A stretch of DNA of 36,863 nt, from assembly GCA_043778375.1 (NCBI GenBank), contig JAYWGH010000012.1, forward strand, positions 1-36,863, written 5' to 3'. Positions 18,453 through 29,135 of this stretch are shown here, piece after piece; position 1 is the first letter of the stretch, and each line of letters starts with the position of its first letter. The translations under genes and the position numbers were made by a program. This DNA is from CAIVSN01 sp043778375 (GTDB lineage Bacteria > Patescibacteriota > Gracilibacteria > BD1-5 > UBA2023). Below the pieces are notes generated by a model, which saw nothing but the letters and a program-made list of their open reading frames with translations, made no database searches and was not told the origin of the DNA.

Positions 18453-20016
18453 CTCGGAGATTTTTCTGACGCGTGATGAGCGCCAGAAATCTATCTATTC
18501 CAAATCCGAGGCCTGATTGACATGGCATCCCATGCTCCATAGCTCTCACAAAGTCATAGTCTGCAGAGGTTGCCTCTTCGTCTCCCGCCTCGATAGCGCG
18601 AGATTGTTCCTCAAACCGCTCTCGCTGATCGATAGGATCGACGAGCTCGCTGTACGACTTGATAACTTCCCACCCATTGATCACTACCTGAAACTGCTCA
18701 ACGATACTCGTGTCTGCGTCGCTCGAACGCGCAAGAGGCTGCATAAACTTTGGATAGTTGTAGAGAATTGCTGGACCCGTGATGAGGGGGCGCACTTTTT
18801 TCTTGTAGAGATAGTCGATCATGACCGCGAGTGAGAGCTTATCGAGATCTGGGATCTCTACCCCGGTCGCTCGGATCGCTCCTCGCATCTCGGACTCTTG
18901 CCCAGGAGCATATTCGCGGATATTAATCCCTGTTTTCTCGAGTATCCTCTGCGCGTAGTCAATACGCTCCCAGGTAGTTGCAAAGTCTACATCTCGGACG
19001 ATTCACTCTTTGTCCTCGATCTGGATCACACTCGGGAGCTCAAGTCTCGTGAGGAGTGTACGGATCATACGCTCGATGAATTCCATATTATCGAGGTAGC
19101 TCCAATACACCGCATAGTGCTCAACCATCGTAAACTCCTGCAGGTGAGATGGGTCAGAGCCCTCGTTTCGAAAGTCTTTTGCAATCTCAAAAACTCGCTC
19201 AAACCGTCCAACGGTCGCCATCTTGAGAGACGTCTCAGGCGAGATGCGCAAAAATACATCCGTATCGTAGTCATTGTGATGTGTTGAGAATGGCTTTGCT
19301 GCAGCTCCAGACGCAGAGTTTCCGAGGATGGGGGTCTCGATCTCGATAAATCCTTCTTCCTCGTAAAAGTCTCGAAGTGCCTTGAGAAATCGCGATCGCA
19401 AGAGAAACCTCGCATAAGTATCTTCATTGGAGATGAGGTCGAGGTATCGCTGACGATAGAGTGCCTCGACATCAGACATTCAGGACCATTTCTCTGGGAG
19501 TGGACGGAGCGCCTTCGTAAGAGGGGTGAACTCCTCCACGAATACGGTGAGCTCTCACTTTTGCGTATAAAATGGTTCACCTGATACCCCGATGAAGTCC
19601 CCGAGATCGAGCATCTTCTCTGCGTACTTAAACGCTGAGTAGCCATCTGGATATGCCTTTGGATCAGCCTCGAGAGTAGAGCGCGAGTTCCCCTGAGCGT
19701 CCGTGATCAAACACCTCTTTTTGGAGAACATGAGCTGTATCTCCCCCGTCGCGTCCTGGAGCTTAGCAAATATAAGGCCCCCCATAGAACGTTTGAGAAT
19801 CACACGCCCTGCTATACGGACACTCGGTGCTGACTGCTCGAGAATCGCCTCAAGATGCCGTGGCTCAGTCTTTGCGACTTGTACTATCACACTCGCGTTC
19901 GTATGTGTACGATCAAATCTCTGCGCAAAAGAAGCAAGTCCCATGGCTCGCATAGTGTTTACTTTGCCAGCTCGAGTCTCAAACTCATTTGCTGGATTGA
20001 TAATATGGTCAGTCAT
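18409..20016 (-). CDS. lysS: lysine-tRNA ligase, class II
   Basis: Charges tRNA-Lys; 535 aa. An N-terminal OB-fold anticodon-binding domain (about 60-170: VRIAGRVILKRSMGGLIFAKLQDATGEIQLMF) precedes the class II core. Motif 1 lies round FIEIETPILG, motif 2 is FRNEGSDPSHLQEFTMVEHY and motif 3 is GLGFGIDRFLALI. TGA codons at 19555, 19488 and 19003 are read as Gly; the second gives WS-G-MSDVEALYRQRYLDL, where LysRS normally has Gly. It lies 61 bases after lepA and overlaps ddl downstream. Confidence 0.97.
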
Positions 20017-20077
20017 AGTAGGTAAATTATGCGCTGTATCATAGGGGAAAGTGGGCGATTTTCAATGGAGCTGTAAC

Positions 20078-21955
20078 CTACTTCTTCAATATATTCACAA
20101 AAGTCTCACTCGGGATACTCACCCGCCCGAACTGTTTCATTTTTTTCTTCCCTTCTTTCTGCTTTTCGAGGAGCTTACGCTTTCGGGTGATATCCCCTCC
20201 GTAGAGCTTTGCTGTAACATCCTTGCGAAGTGCTGATATATCCTCTCGAGCGATCACATTTGCCCCAAGAGTCGCCTGGATCGCGATCGAAAATTGTGCC
20301 TTTGGGATCTCTTCCTTGAGCTTTGCGCACATACGACCACCGAGAGTACGAGCCCGCTCACGATGGACGATCATAGAGAACGCCTCAATTTTCTCTCAGG
20401 CTACAAGGATATCCATCTTGGCGAGGTCATCTTGCTTGTACTTGATAAACTCGTACGAGAGCGATCCATACCCACTCGAGAGCGACTTAAGATCATCATA
20501 AAAGTCTCCCACCAGCTCCGCAAGTGGTATTTCATATACGAGCACAGCACGACTCGCATCGAGGAAATACTGATTTTTAAATACTCCACGGCGCTCCTGC
20601 GAGAGTTGCATGAGATTGCCGACGTAATCCAGCGGGGTAATAATCTCGATCTTCGCAATAGGCTCCTCAATATACTCAAAAGTCCCAGGTGCTGGCAAGT
20701 CCTCAGGATTACTAACGAGCACTGAGGTATAAGTACGATCTCCGACCACAAACACCTCCGGACTCCCTCGGGGATGCAGTGCCGCTTTATCTCATGGCAC
20801 AATCACCTTATAGGTCACCTGTGGAGAGGTCATGATCACGTCCATCTCAAACTCCCGCCAAAGACGCTCCTTGACGATATCGAGGTGGAGAAGTCCGAGA
20901 AATCCACACCGAAATCCGTGCCCAAGAGCTGCTGATACCTCATGCTCAGTCACGAGCGCTGAGTCATTAAGGGTGAGCTTTTCGATGCTGTCCTTGAGTT
21001 TTGGATATTCGTCTGTATCGACTGGATAGACTCCTGCAAAGATAAATGGAGTGATACGTTTGAACCCCTGTATCGAGCGCTTTGCGAGCTCATCTCCACG
21101 AAACACCGTATCCCCCACTCGCGCATCGGCAATTGTCTTGAGACCAGTCACTATATATCCGATCTCCCCCTCTTCGATCACTCCAATAGGATTCCACTTT
21201 GGAGAAAAGCACCCCACCTCGAGCGCTTCTATACGAGCTCAGGTGTTGATGAAATCGAGTTTATCCCCCTTGCGAACCGTCCCAGAAAAAAGCTTCACAT
21301 AGATCACAACTCACTTGTACGTATCGTACTGAGAGTCAAATATGAGCGCTTTGACACTCGAGTGGTCATGGGCAGGATCCCCATGGAGCACTGGAGTCGA
21401 GTCAATAGTCAGTCACTTTGGCTCAGGCATACGGTCTACTACTGCATCGAGTACCGCCTCTACATTGTCCCCAGTCTTCGCAGATACACAGATGATCTCC
21501 TCTCGCTTGCAGCCAAGGAGTCGTACCACCTCCTCACTCACTCGCTCAACATCCGCAGAAGGAAGGTCGATTTTATTGAGGACGGGGATGATCGTGAGGT
21601 CATTTTCAAGCGCGAGATACACATTTGAAAGGGTCTGTGCCTCAATCCCCTGCGTTGCGTCCACTACAAGAATAGCTCCTTCTACCGATGCGAGTGAGCG
21701 AGATACCTCATACTGAAAATCCACATGCCCCGGTGTGTCGATGAGATTGAGCTCGATCCCTCGCCACTCCATCCGCACAGGAGTGAGCTTGATCGTGATC
21801 CCCCGCTCTTTCTCGATATCCATCCCATCGAGGGTCTGCTCGCGGATATCTCGCTTTGCAATAGTCCCCGTGATCTCGAGCATCCGATCTGCGAGCGTAG
21901 ATTTGCCGTGATCGATGTGGGCGATGATACAGAGATTGCGGATAGACCTGAGCAT
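20078..21955 (-). CDS. lepA: elongation factor 4 (back-translocating GTPase LepA)
   Basis: Ribosome-bound translational GTPase that helps stalled or mis-translocated ribosomes; 625 aa, slightly longer than the usual about 600. G1 is AHIDHGKST at residues 12-20; the switch region has GMDIEKERGITIK; then DTPGHVDF and NKIDLP. Later segments include GFRCGFLGLLHLDIVKERL and the LepA-specific C-terminal domain (DISALRKDVTAKLYGGDITRKRKLLEKQKEGKKKMK). TGA-Gly codons include 21413, 20792 and 20396. Start is the ATG at 21953-21955 (MLRSIRNLCIIAHID). Probably the first gene of lepA-lysS-ddl. Confidence 0.97.
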
Positions 21956-21971
21956 GAGAAGTGTATATATT

Positions 21972-22007
21972 TTGGCTGATTGTAGCCAAGAATGATGATT
22001 TTGAAAA
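21972..22007 (-). promoter_or_regulatory. possible lepA promoter with dyad
   Basis: On the minus strand TTTTCA (22002-22007), 17 bases, then TACAAT (21979-21984). The -10 sits inside an inverted repeat, TTGGCT (21972-21977) and AGCCAA (21984-21989). The match is weak and the dyad may be chance. Confidence 0.3.
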
Positions 22008-22012
22008 CCAAA

Positions 22013-22039
22013 TTGACTTGGGTTTTTTGCGAGTATTAT
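22013..22039 (+). promoter_or_regulatory. possible promoter of the 22054 gene
   Basis: TTGACT (22013-22018) and TATTAT (22034-22039) with a short 15-base spacer, 14 bases before the ATG. Good hexamers, poor spacing. Confidence 0.3.
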
Positions 22040-22053
22040 CTTGGGGTTACTCT

Positions 22054-22800
22054 ATGAATACGCCAAAGGTCAATACTCCACGAACTCAAGAAGATAAGGG
22101 AGCAGCACTCGCACTCATTTCTGCAGCTGTAGAGACTCAGAAGGCTCTTTTAATTCTTGCAAAAAAGATTTCTACAATTGCAACTCCTACTAAAGAGTTA
22201 CCTCCTCCAAATTACAGCGAAACTATCGACACTGCGCTTAAACTCGATCAAGAAATCAAATATTTTTTCAATTGGACTCATTCTTTCAGAACTCTACTCT
22301 CGGGTGCAGACGAATCTGAAGTAGATACAAAGACTCTACTCATAGACCAATGATTTAATGATTATCTCGCAGAATTCTCAGAGTTATCAAAAGTTCTCGA
22401 CATATTCACCATTAGTATTTTTGCGAGTATGGAGCGCAAGGAAATACCGAGTGATCTCAGTAATCGTGAAAATACTGTCTGTCACGATATATGTGCTATT
22501 AATTTTGGTACTTCGATATCAAAACTTATCGACTTACAAAAGCTTATAAACGCACGAGAAAAGCTCGATAGAGAAAGTCCGGTGAATAATATCAGCTCGT
22601 TCCGCAGATTAATAAGTAAGTGAGTTACAGCAATGAAGAGAGACTCTGCTGAAAACTGGAGGATGATTTGATATAGATGGATACAAGAGCTCACTGAAGT
22701 CGAGCTAGCACTCGAGGCAGTACGGATACACAAAGATCATCTTGATAATAAATGTTCGGGACCTACCAGGCATGTCGTATATTCACTCCTTCTCAATTAG
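22054..22800 (+). CDS. hypothetical helical protein, 248 aa
   Basis: No family recognised. ATG (MNTPKVNTPRTQEDKG) to TAG at 22798-22800, with TGA-Gly codons at 22351, 22621 and 22669. The sequence looks almost wholly alpha-helical and cytoplasmic, with no signal or membrane segment and amphipathic stretches (ALISAAVETQKALLILAKKI; KLIDLQKLINAREKLDRE; ELTEVELALEAVRIHKDHLD). It is divergent from lepA and three bases from the next plus gene, so the two form a small unit. I preferred the ATG at 22054 over an in-frame ATG at 21961 because the extra stretch lies in the divergent promoter region and looks non-coding. Confidence 0.75.
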
Positions 22801-22803
22801 ACT

Positions 22804-23236
22804 ATGAAAAATGCTTTCCGTGAAAAAGTACAGACTCTAGCCACTCAAACCTCAGAGCTTCTCAAGAGAGCAAAAGCACTCGATAGTATGCTCGATCCAC
22901 ACCTCGATGATGAATCAGCAGACAATGAAATTGCAGTAATAACTTGTGGGGTAAATGAACTTGAAAACTCTCCAAAAGTTGAAATCACATCATCTACAGA
23001 CACTCCTATATATAGAGAAGACTCGAGAAAGGCTAGGAGTACTTATTGCGACTACAGATCTACGCCGAATACGAATAAATTTAGCAGTTACCTTTAGGAA
23101 AAATAATTATTCAGGGGTAGCACTTTGGTTTGATAATTTTACCCATCACACTCAGATCGGAATTCTCGATACTCTTATAGGCGATCTACGTAAAACCATA
23201 GCTGCACGACACTTAGCGATTTGAGTTAAAAATTAA
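22804..23236 (+). CDS. hypothetical protein with frame break at a (TA)4 tract
   Basis: The start ATG at 22804 gives MKNAFREKVQTLATQTSELL and a helical, acidic stretch. After about residue 70 that frame turns into low-quality sequence and stops at 23095-23097. A second frame, open from before this point, gives a better coding stretch (EKTRERLGVLIATTDLRRIR, then ALWFDNFTHHTQ) and ends at TAA 23234-23236 after a TGA-Gly at 23222. The switch falls on TATATATA (23007-23014). One more TA unit would fuse the frames into a protein of about 144 aa (TPIYIEKTRERLG). It could be a sequencing or assembly slip, a pseudogene or a phase-variable gene. Function unknown. Confidence 0.6.
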
Positions 23237-24459
23237 CCTATCTCCCCCCGCACCCCCGCCACAAACTCTCCCACCGGAAAGTCACTCACAAACGAGCGTT
23301 TAAACGGTATTTGAAATGACGGCAGCCAGAAAGAGTGTTTCCAAATATTCCCGGCAAGTCGCCCATTTGGAAGATGTGCAAAGGCACACTCCCAAGCCCC
23401 CCACCGGTAACTCCGAGGTACAGCTCCTGCGAGAAGTGGCCCCCATACCGCATGATTTCCAAACGTAAACACACTCACCGAGTTGGTGTGTGAGCGCATC
23501 ATATTAATCCCACCACCATCTATTCCCATCACAAACTGATAACCTGCGGCATGGTCTGAAAGCTCGGCAAAACTAAAAGCCCTCTCTACAAATATAACAT
23601 TTTTGGGGAGGTTGGTCTCGAGCTTGAGAGCCCCTATGATGGCAAACTCATCCGCATCGTGGATGTGTATCTCTTGTTCTGGGAATACTCTCGCAAACTC
23701 CCTGGCAAGACGAGACCAGACGGTGACCTCAAAGTTGCGAAACTCCTTCGCACCGACAAACAGAAGAATATTTTTGGGGGTGACATCAGGGTACTCTGGG
23801 TAAAATCTCGTCACTTGTGAGTACACATATGAACGGAGATCAGGTAGACTCAAAAAGTCAGAAAATGCTTGTATCTGCGCCTCAACGAGCTGTGTCCCTG
23901 CACTCCCTGCAAATCTCTCAGAAGTCGTCGCGTCAAACAAAAATGAAAATGGTCCTCGGTTTGAGCTCATCCAATATGCGTTATGATACTCGCTAAACTC
24001 CCCGATCATCATCTCATTCACACTATCTACGAGATCTACAAAAGCCACTCGCGAGCGCATTCGCCCAAGTATCCTCGGTGTAAACATCACGAGAGACCGC
24101 ACACACATGCACAGTGTCCGATAAATAGACCTCGTGTAGGCGTACCGCTCTGCCGTCGAGCTCATGATCACCTCTACTCCCTGCATCGACCCAAAGGGCT
24201 CGAGGATAGCATGGTTGAGGCTCGAGGAGAGTATTCGCACACTCCCCTGCCACCCGTGCGAACGGAGATGATCGACCAAACACTCAAAAAATGGCCTCGA
24301 GATCACCGCGTCTCCAATACGATCCGCACGATTGATCACAAGGAGATCAATGTCCTCGAGAGTGATCGATTTACTCACGCGGACAAGGAGTCTCAGTTTC
24401 CCAAAAAGTGTCCAGATCGTATCGAGCACTTTGTAGGCGAGGATTTGAAGGTAGACCAT
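23233..24459 (-). CDS. GT9-like glycosyltransferase (heptosyltransferase family)
   Basis: Predicted nucleotide-sugar glycosyltransferase of the ADP-heptose:LPS heptosyltransferase fold; 408 aa. The N-terminal motif INRADRIGDAVIS (about 43-54) is the GT9 R-x-x-x-x-GD-x-x signature. The C-terminal half has GIDGGGINMMRSHTNSVSVFTFGNH, the family's acceptor-side loop. It resembles the gene at 32153-33388 in order and motifs (GIDGGGMNILR there). I chose the ATG at 24457-24459, one base after the upstream stop; an upstream in-frame ATG would add 24 unlikely residues. No TGA codon. Its stop shares the TTAA at 23233-23236 with the convergent gene. Sugar and acceptor are not known. Confidence 0.85.
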   Translation of the reverse strand: MVYLQILAYKVLDTIWTLFGKLRLLVRVSKSITLEDIDLLVINRADRIGDAVISRPFFECLVDHLRSHGWQGSVRILSSSLNHAILEPFGSMQGVEVIMSSTAERYAYTRSIYRTLCMCVRSLVMFTPRILGRMRSRVAFVDLVDSVNEMMIGEFSEYHNAYWMSSNRGPFSFLFDATTSERFAGSAGTQLVEAQIQAFSDFLSLPDLRSYVYSQVTRFYPEYPDVTPKNILLFVGAKEFRNFEVTVWSRLAREFARVFPEQEIHIHDADEFAIIGALKLETNLPKNVIFVERAFSFAELSDHAAGYQFVMGIDGGGINMMRSHTNSVSVFTFGNHAVWGPLLAGAVPRSYRWGAWECAFAHLPNGRLAGNIWKHSFWLPSFQIPFKRSFVSDFPVGEFVAGVRGEIG

Positions 24460-24460
24460 A

Positions 24461-25579
24461 CTAAATAAACTCAGATAAACGCTTTGTGCACTCGGTGAGG
24501 GAGAATTTCTGCCCCTGACGGATACACCCATCCCGCAAAGTGCTCACATACTCAGGAGTCATCTCCCTCACAGCTCGGGCGAGCTCCTCAGGAGTACATT
24601 CAGGTGGGAGCATGATCCCAGTCTCGGGACTCTGCATCGACTCGAGAAATCCACCCTCCGCGACCGTGATCATTGGAACTCCCGAGATGAGCGCCTCGAT
24701 CGTATTGAGTCCAAAATCTTCATTTCTGGAAATATATATCCCAGCAATTGCCCGACGCGTATAGAGCGCGACCTGCGAGTTATCCTCGAGTACCTTGAAC
24801 TCAATATTTGGAGCTCCATCAGCGAGTGCTCGAAACTCGTCTTTCTGAGGATCGTTTGCCCCATGGAGGAGGAGGAGTTTGTGATCAGGAAGCGGCTTAA
24901 AGGCTCGGATCACCGTATCTACGCGCTTTGCGTGTGCGAGTCGTGCTGTCGAGAGATAGTAGTTACCACGAGACTCACTCGGCTCCAGAGGATAGAACTC
25001 TCTCGCGTCGACTGGTGGATAGAGTACCTCAACAGTGATACCTGGGGCGAGAGTCCGCAGAGTAACCGCGTTTTGCTCGGAGTTTGCGAGGATCAAATGC
25101 ATACTCCTGAGATCCCAGAGATACCAAGCCCGAAGCGCCGTGAGCATCACTCCCGCAAAAGGTCGTGCATACCAGGATATTTTTGCAAGATATTGATCTC
25201 GCTGATCAAACAGATGTCGCGAAATACTATGTGCGTAGTAGACTCTGCGAGCACGGGGTGCCCAGAGTCTCGCACTGATAGCCTCATTTGAAAATATCAC
25301 CGTATCGTAGCCCCGCAGTACAGAGGCTCTCAGCAAAAACGAGAGCTTCATACCGATAAATCCCACTATCCCCCGCTGAAATCTCGGGTAAAGTGCCGTC
25401 ATCTGACCTTCAAAACCCATAACTCTTGGGTCAAAGCTCGCCTCTGAGAATACTGAGCTCACGAGATCTGCACCGAGATACATTGCTATCTGTATATTCA
25501 TCCGCTCCGCACCTCCACGCACAAAAAAACTATCATGCACGATAGCGTATCTTTTGCTTGGTATTTTAAGATCATTCAT
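24461..25579 (-). CDS. glycosyltransferase family 4
   Basis: GT-B fold retaining glycosyltransferase, 372 aa. The N-terminal Rossmann half has the RGGAE loop at 21-25. In the C-terminal half, ARLAHAKRVD (about 212-221) contacts the donor phosphates in this family, and the EX7E motif is E287 to E295 (EDFGLNTIE). No TGA codon. It lies one base before the GT9-like gene, forming a two-gene unit divergent from the plus-strand GT4 at 25620. That gene has the same GGAE loop and ExFG-type motif, so the two are probably diverged paralogues. Mannosyl or similar transfer is plausible but not shown. Confidence 0.9.
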   Translation of the reverse strand: MNDLKIPSKRYAIVHDSFFVRGGAERMNIQIAMYLGADLVSSVFSEASFDPRVMGFEGQMTALYPRFQRGIVGFIGMKLSFLLRASVLRGYDTVIFSNEAISARLWAPRARRVYYAHSISRHLFDQRDQYLAKISWYARPFAGVMLTALRAWYLWDLRSMHLILANSEQNAVTLRTLAPGITVEVLYPPVDAREFYPLEPSESRGNYYLSTARLAHAKRVDTVIRAFKPLPDHKLLLLHGANDPQKDEFRALADGAPNIEFKVLEDNSQVALYTRRAIAGIYISRNEDFGLNTIEALISGVPMITVAEGGFLESMQSPETGIMLPPECTPEELARAVREMTPEYVSTLRDGCIRQGQKFSLTECTKRLSEFI

Positions 25580-25619
25580 ATACTGGACACATCGTAGTGA
25601 TCATCTCCAAATAGTAAAG

Positions 25620-26810
25620 ATGTCTAAAAAGACTCCCGCTGTCCAACCAGTAAATTCACTCCCCAAGAATACAAAAGTCGCCATTATTATGGACTGGCTG
25701 AAGGATTGGGGAGGAGCTGAACAGGTATTTTTTGATATACTCGAGATCTATCCAGACGCTCATATCTATACGAGCACCTTTGATTCCGTGAGATTCCCGA
25801 GCCTTTTCGGGCGTGTACGGGAGAGTTTTCTCGGGCGAATACCCTTCGTACGCAGTCACCCCAAGATGTTTCCATTTTTACGACCCTACGCATTTGAGTC
25901 GCTCGATCTGCGAGAGTACGACATTGTTATCTCGAGCTCGAGTGCTGAGTCCAAATGAGTCATCACCCTTCCAAATACTCTCCATGTGTGCTACTGCCAT
26001 AGCCCCACCAAGTACTACTGGCACAACTCTCACGCATACCTCGAGCATCCTGAGTTCGGATTTTGGAATCCTATTGCACGATTCCTGATGCCGTATTTTT
26101 TTCATAAAATGCGTATCTGGGACCTCACTGCCAGCACACGGGTTGATAGATTTATCGCGAACTCAGAGCATGTAGCAGCTCGCATCGCCAAGTACTATCG
26201 CAGATCATCTACGGTTATATGCCCGGGAATCGACGAAAAATTTTATACTCTAGGAGATGAGTCACAAAGAGGAGACTTCTATCTCGCAGTGGGACGCATG
26301 ATCCCATACAAGCGGTTTGACCTCCTTGTCGCGGCCTTTAATCAGAATGGACTCCCTCTTGTGATCGTCACCAGTACTCGCACTCGACTCACTCGAGAGC
26401 TCATGGCAATCTCGCGACCAAATATTACTTGGTGCCTCGATATATCCCACGAAGAAAAGCTCTCCTACATGCAGCGTGCTCGAGCTTTTATGTTCCCACA
26501 AGAAGAGGACTTTGGCATGGTACCGATCGAGGCTATGCTCTGTGGCACACCAGTAATCACCTTTGCTCGCGGAGGAGCTCTCGAAACTGTTACAGATAAA
26601 GTAAGTGGCGTATTTTTTGACGAGCAAACTGCTGAGAGTATTGCCTGAGCAATCACTCAGTTTGAGTTACTTACTTTTACACCAAAAACTGTGCGTAATG
26701 TAGCTCTCCAGTTTACTCGAGCGAGCTTTCAGGACAAAATGCGTACCTACATCGCAAAAGAATTCGAAAAAATGAAAAAGTCTCCTACACTATTTCATAT
26801 AAACCCCTAG
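25620..26810 (+). CDS. glycosyltransferase family 4
   Basis: GT-B fold glycosyltransferase, 396 aa, first gene of GT4-glmS-gmhB-GT9. The N-terminal half has DWLKDWGGAEQVF; then CHSPTKYYW, ANSEHVAARIAKYY and VGRMIPYKRFDLLV. The EX7E motif is EDFGMVPIE, and VITFARGGALETV follows. TGA codons at 25956 (before VITLPNTLHVCYCHSP) and 26646 are read as Gly. An in-frame ATG 66 bases upstream exists, but that stretch overlaps the divergent gene, so I chose the ATG at 25620 (MSKKTPAV). The stop lies 3 bases before glmS. Confidence 0.9.
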
Positions 26811-26813
26811 CCT

Positions 26814-28637
26814 ATGTGTGGCATCTTTGGATATATCGGAAATGCCGAGAGCATCTGAGCAGAATCCATCATTCTCACTGGTCTTGCAAAGCTTGAGTAC
26901 CGAGGCTATGACTCGGCTGGCATGGTAGTATTTTCCTCGCTCACCGGGTGCGACCAGTTTAAGGCAATTGGACATATACAAAGCCTCACCTCACTGGTAA
27001 ATGAGTCCAAAGATCCCCTCAAAAAATACAGATCTTGAATAGGGCATACGCGGTGGGCAACCCATGGACGGGTTACCCTCGAAAATACTCACCCCCACAC
27101 CGACGCAAAAAAAGAATATTTTGTCGTACACAACGGTATCATCGAGAATCATGCAAAACTCAGAGCTACCCTCAAAAAACAGACTTTTTATGGAGAGACG
27201 GACACTGAGGTAGTAGCAAAGCTCCTGGCAGAAACTCCTGGCGAGACACTCATAGCCCGAGTACAAACTATTGTCCCAAAACTCCATGGATCTTTTGCCC
27301 TCGTCATCATGGCAGCACAAGACCCGAGTGAGATGATCGGGATCAAAAAGTGAGGTCCTCTCATACTCGGTCGTAGTAAAAATGGTACATTTTATCTCGT
27401 GTCTGACGCAAATGCGATCAGTGGACTCGTCGAGAGTGTTGTATACCTTGAGGATGGAGACATTGTCCATATACAAAACGGGAAGTACACCATCGAAAGT
27501 CTCGGAGATCCCATAGTGCGCCCTCTCATAAAGCTTGCACATCATGCAAATTCGAGCGAAAAATGAAAATTTGAGCATTTTATGCTCAAGGAAATCTACG
27601 AGGCCCCCGAGGTCCTCACAAATGTTTTTCAGGGGCGAGTAAATTTTATCGATGGGACGATCGCAGCTGACGCGTTTCTCGATATCAGAGAGCTCCCATT
27701 TGAACGGGTAGAGTTTATAGCGTGTGGTACCTCATATCATGCTGGACTCCTTGGGAGTTACTGGATCGAGGAGCTATCGGATCTCGATACGGGGGTGACA
27801 ATTGCGAGTGAGTTTTTTAGTCGTACTCCGAGAGTGAGCTCGACTACCCTGTTTGTGTTTATATCTCAGTCCTGAGAAACTGCCGACGCAATCGAGCCAC
27901 TCAAGTGGCTGAGAGATCAGGGGGCTCATACTTTTGGGGTGGTCAATACTGTTGGCTCAACTATTGCGAGATTGACTGAGAGTGGGATTTTTACTCGAGC
28001 AGGTATAGAGGTAGGTGTAGCCTCTACAAAAGCCTATATTGGACAGATCTGAGCGCTCCTCATTATGAGCTTATTTTTTAGTATTCAGTCCTGAGCCGAC
28101 TACAAGGTATACCGAGAAATCCTCGCTGGCATCGAGGAGCTCTCACTCCTGGCAGATAGTGTGCTTGAGAGTACCCATGATATCAAAAAAGTCGCTCACG
28201 CACTCGCAGGATTTGAGCATATGTTCTTTTTGGGTCGAGGCCCATCATACGCTATAGCACTGGAGGCTGCTCTCAAGTTTAAGGAGATTACTTACATACA
28301 CGCTCACGCATCACCTCTCGGTGAGCTCAAGCATGGCCCACTCGCGCTCATTGATCCGAGGTGTCCTTGTGTCGTATTTCTCCCTGATGGGGCTGGTTTT
28401 GAGCAGGGGCTTGTATCTATTTCTGAGATCCAAGCGCGATCTGGACGAGTATGTGTCGTGTCTCAAAGTCCTGTCCCGGGTGCTGACTGGAATATCATTC
28501 TTCCAAAGTGTCATCCAGTATTTTTTGGATTCCTTGCCGCTATAGCAGGACAACTCCTCGCCTATCATGCCGCACATATCCTCGGACGAGAGATCGACAA
28601 ACCACGCAATCTCGCGAAGAGTGTAACGGTGCGGTAA
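26814..28637 (+). CDS. glmS: glutamine-fructose-6-phosphate aminotransferase
   Basis: Makes glucosamine-6-phosphate from fructose-6-phosphate and glutamine, the first step to UDP-GlcNAc. 607 aa, usual length. Cys2 of MCGIFGYIG is the glutaminase nucleophile; TRWATHG and HNGIIENH follow. Two SIS sugar-isomerase domains contain CGTSYHA, SQSGETAD, STKAYIGQ, ELKHGP and the C-terminal DKPRNLAKSVTV. Several TGA-Gly codons occur; that at 27873-27875 is the invariant Gly of SQSGET. Under the standard code the gene would fall into many pieces. It overlaps gmhB by one base (TAATG), so the two are coupled. The position suggests it feeds amino sugar to the local glycan genes as well as to peptidoglycan. 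Confidence 0.97.
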
Positions 28638-29134
28638 TGATACGAGCACTGTTTTTTGACCGCGATAATACACTCACTCTTGATCACGGATTCACCTTTA
28701 AGGTTGAGGATCTTGTTCTCCTGCCATGAGCTCACGATATCATCTCCTACGCAAAATCTCAGAGTCTCCTCATTTTTCTCATTACCAATCAGTCAGGGAT
28801 TGGTCGGGGCATGTATGGTCTCGCGCAAGCAGAGGAGTTTAATAAGGCTCTTGAAGTGACGCTCGGGATACAGTTTGATGGTATAGGAATATGTCCTCAC
28901 CTCGAGTCTGATATATGTACTTGCCGTAAACCTGCAACCTGACTAGTCACTCCGTTCATGCAAGAGTACAGTCTCACTCCTGATGAGTGTATATTCATAG
29001 GCGACAAGGAGATTGATGTGGAGTGTGGACTCGCTCTCGGCATGCGAACCGCAAGGATAACTCGAGCAGACACTCTCACAAATGCACACTTTCAGATTGC
29101 AAGTATCGCAGAGTTGACTAGTCTCCTTGAGTAA
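28637..29134 (+). CDS. gmhB: heptose-1,7-bisphosphate 7-phosphatase (GmhB-like HAD)
   Basis: HAD-superfamily phosphatase removing the 7-phosphate from D-glycero-D-manno-heptose 1,7-bisphosphate before nucleotide activation. 165 aa. Motif I is FFDRDNTLT with both catalytic Asp (usual DRDGT; Asn replaces Gly). TNQSGIGRG is the HisB-N/GmhB motif II region. A CPH...CTC pattern in front of RKP matches the GmhB zinc loop with a shorter spacing, and GDKEIDVECG is motif IV. TGA codons at 28727 and 28949 are read as Gly. It overlaps glmS by one base and ends one base before the GT9 gene. A histidinol-phosphatase role is less likely given the neighbours. Confidence 0.85.
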
Positions 29135-29135
29135 T

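Noticed and set aside
20294..20725. A 143-aa plus-strand ORF inside lepA
   Set aside because: It is antisense to a fully conserved part of LepA and encodes no recognisable protein; the same holds for the other long antisense ORFs.
24460..24531. 24-residue N-terminal extension of the GT9-like gene
   Set aside because: It overlaps the conserved end of the upstream GT4 gene and has no GT9-like character.
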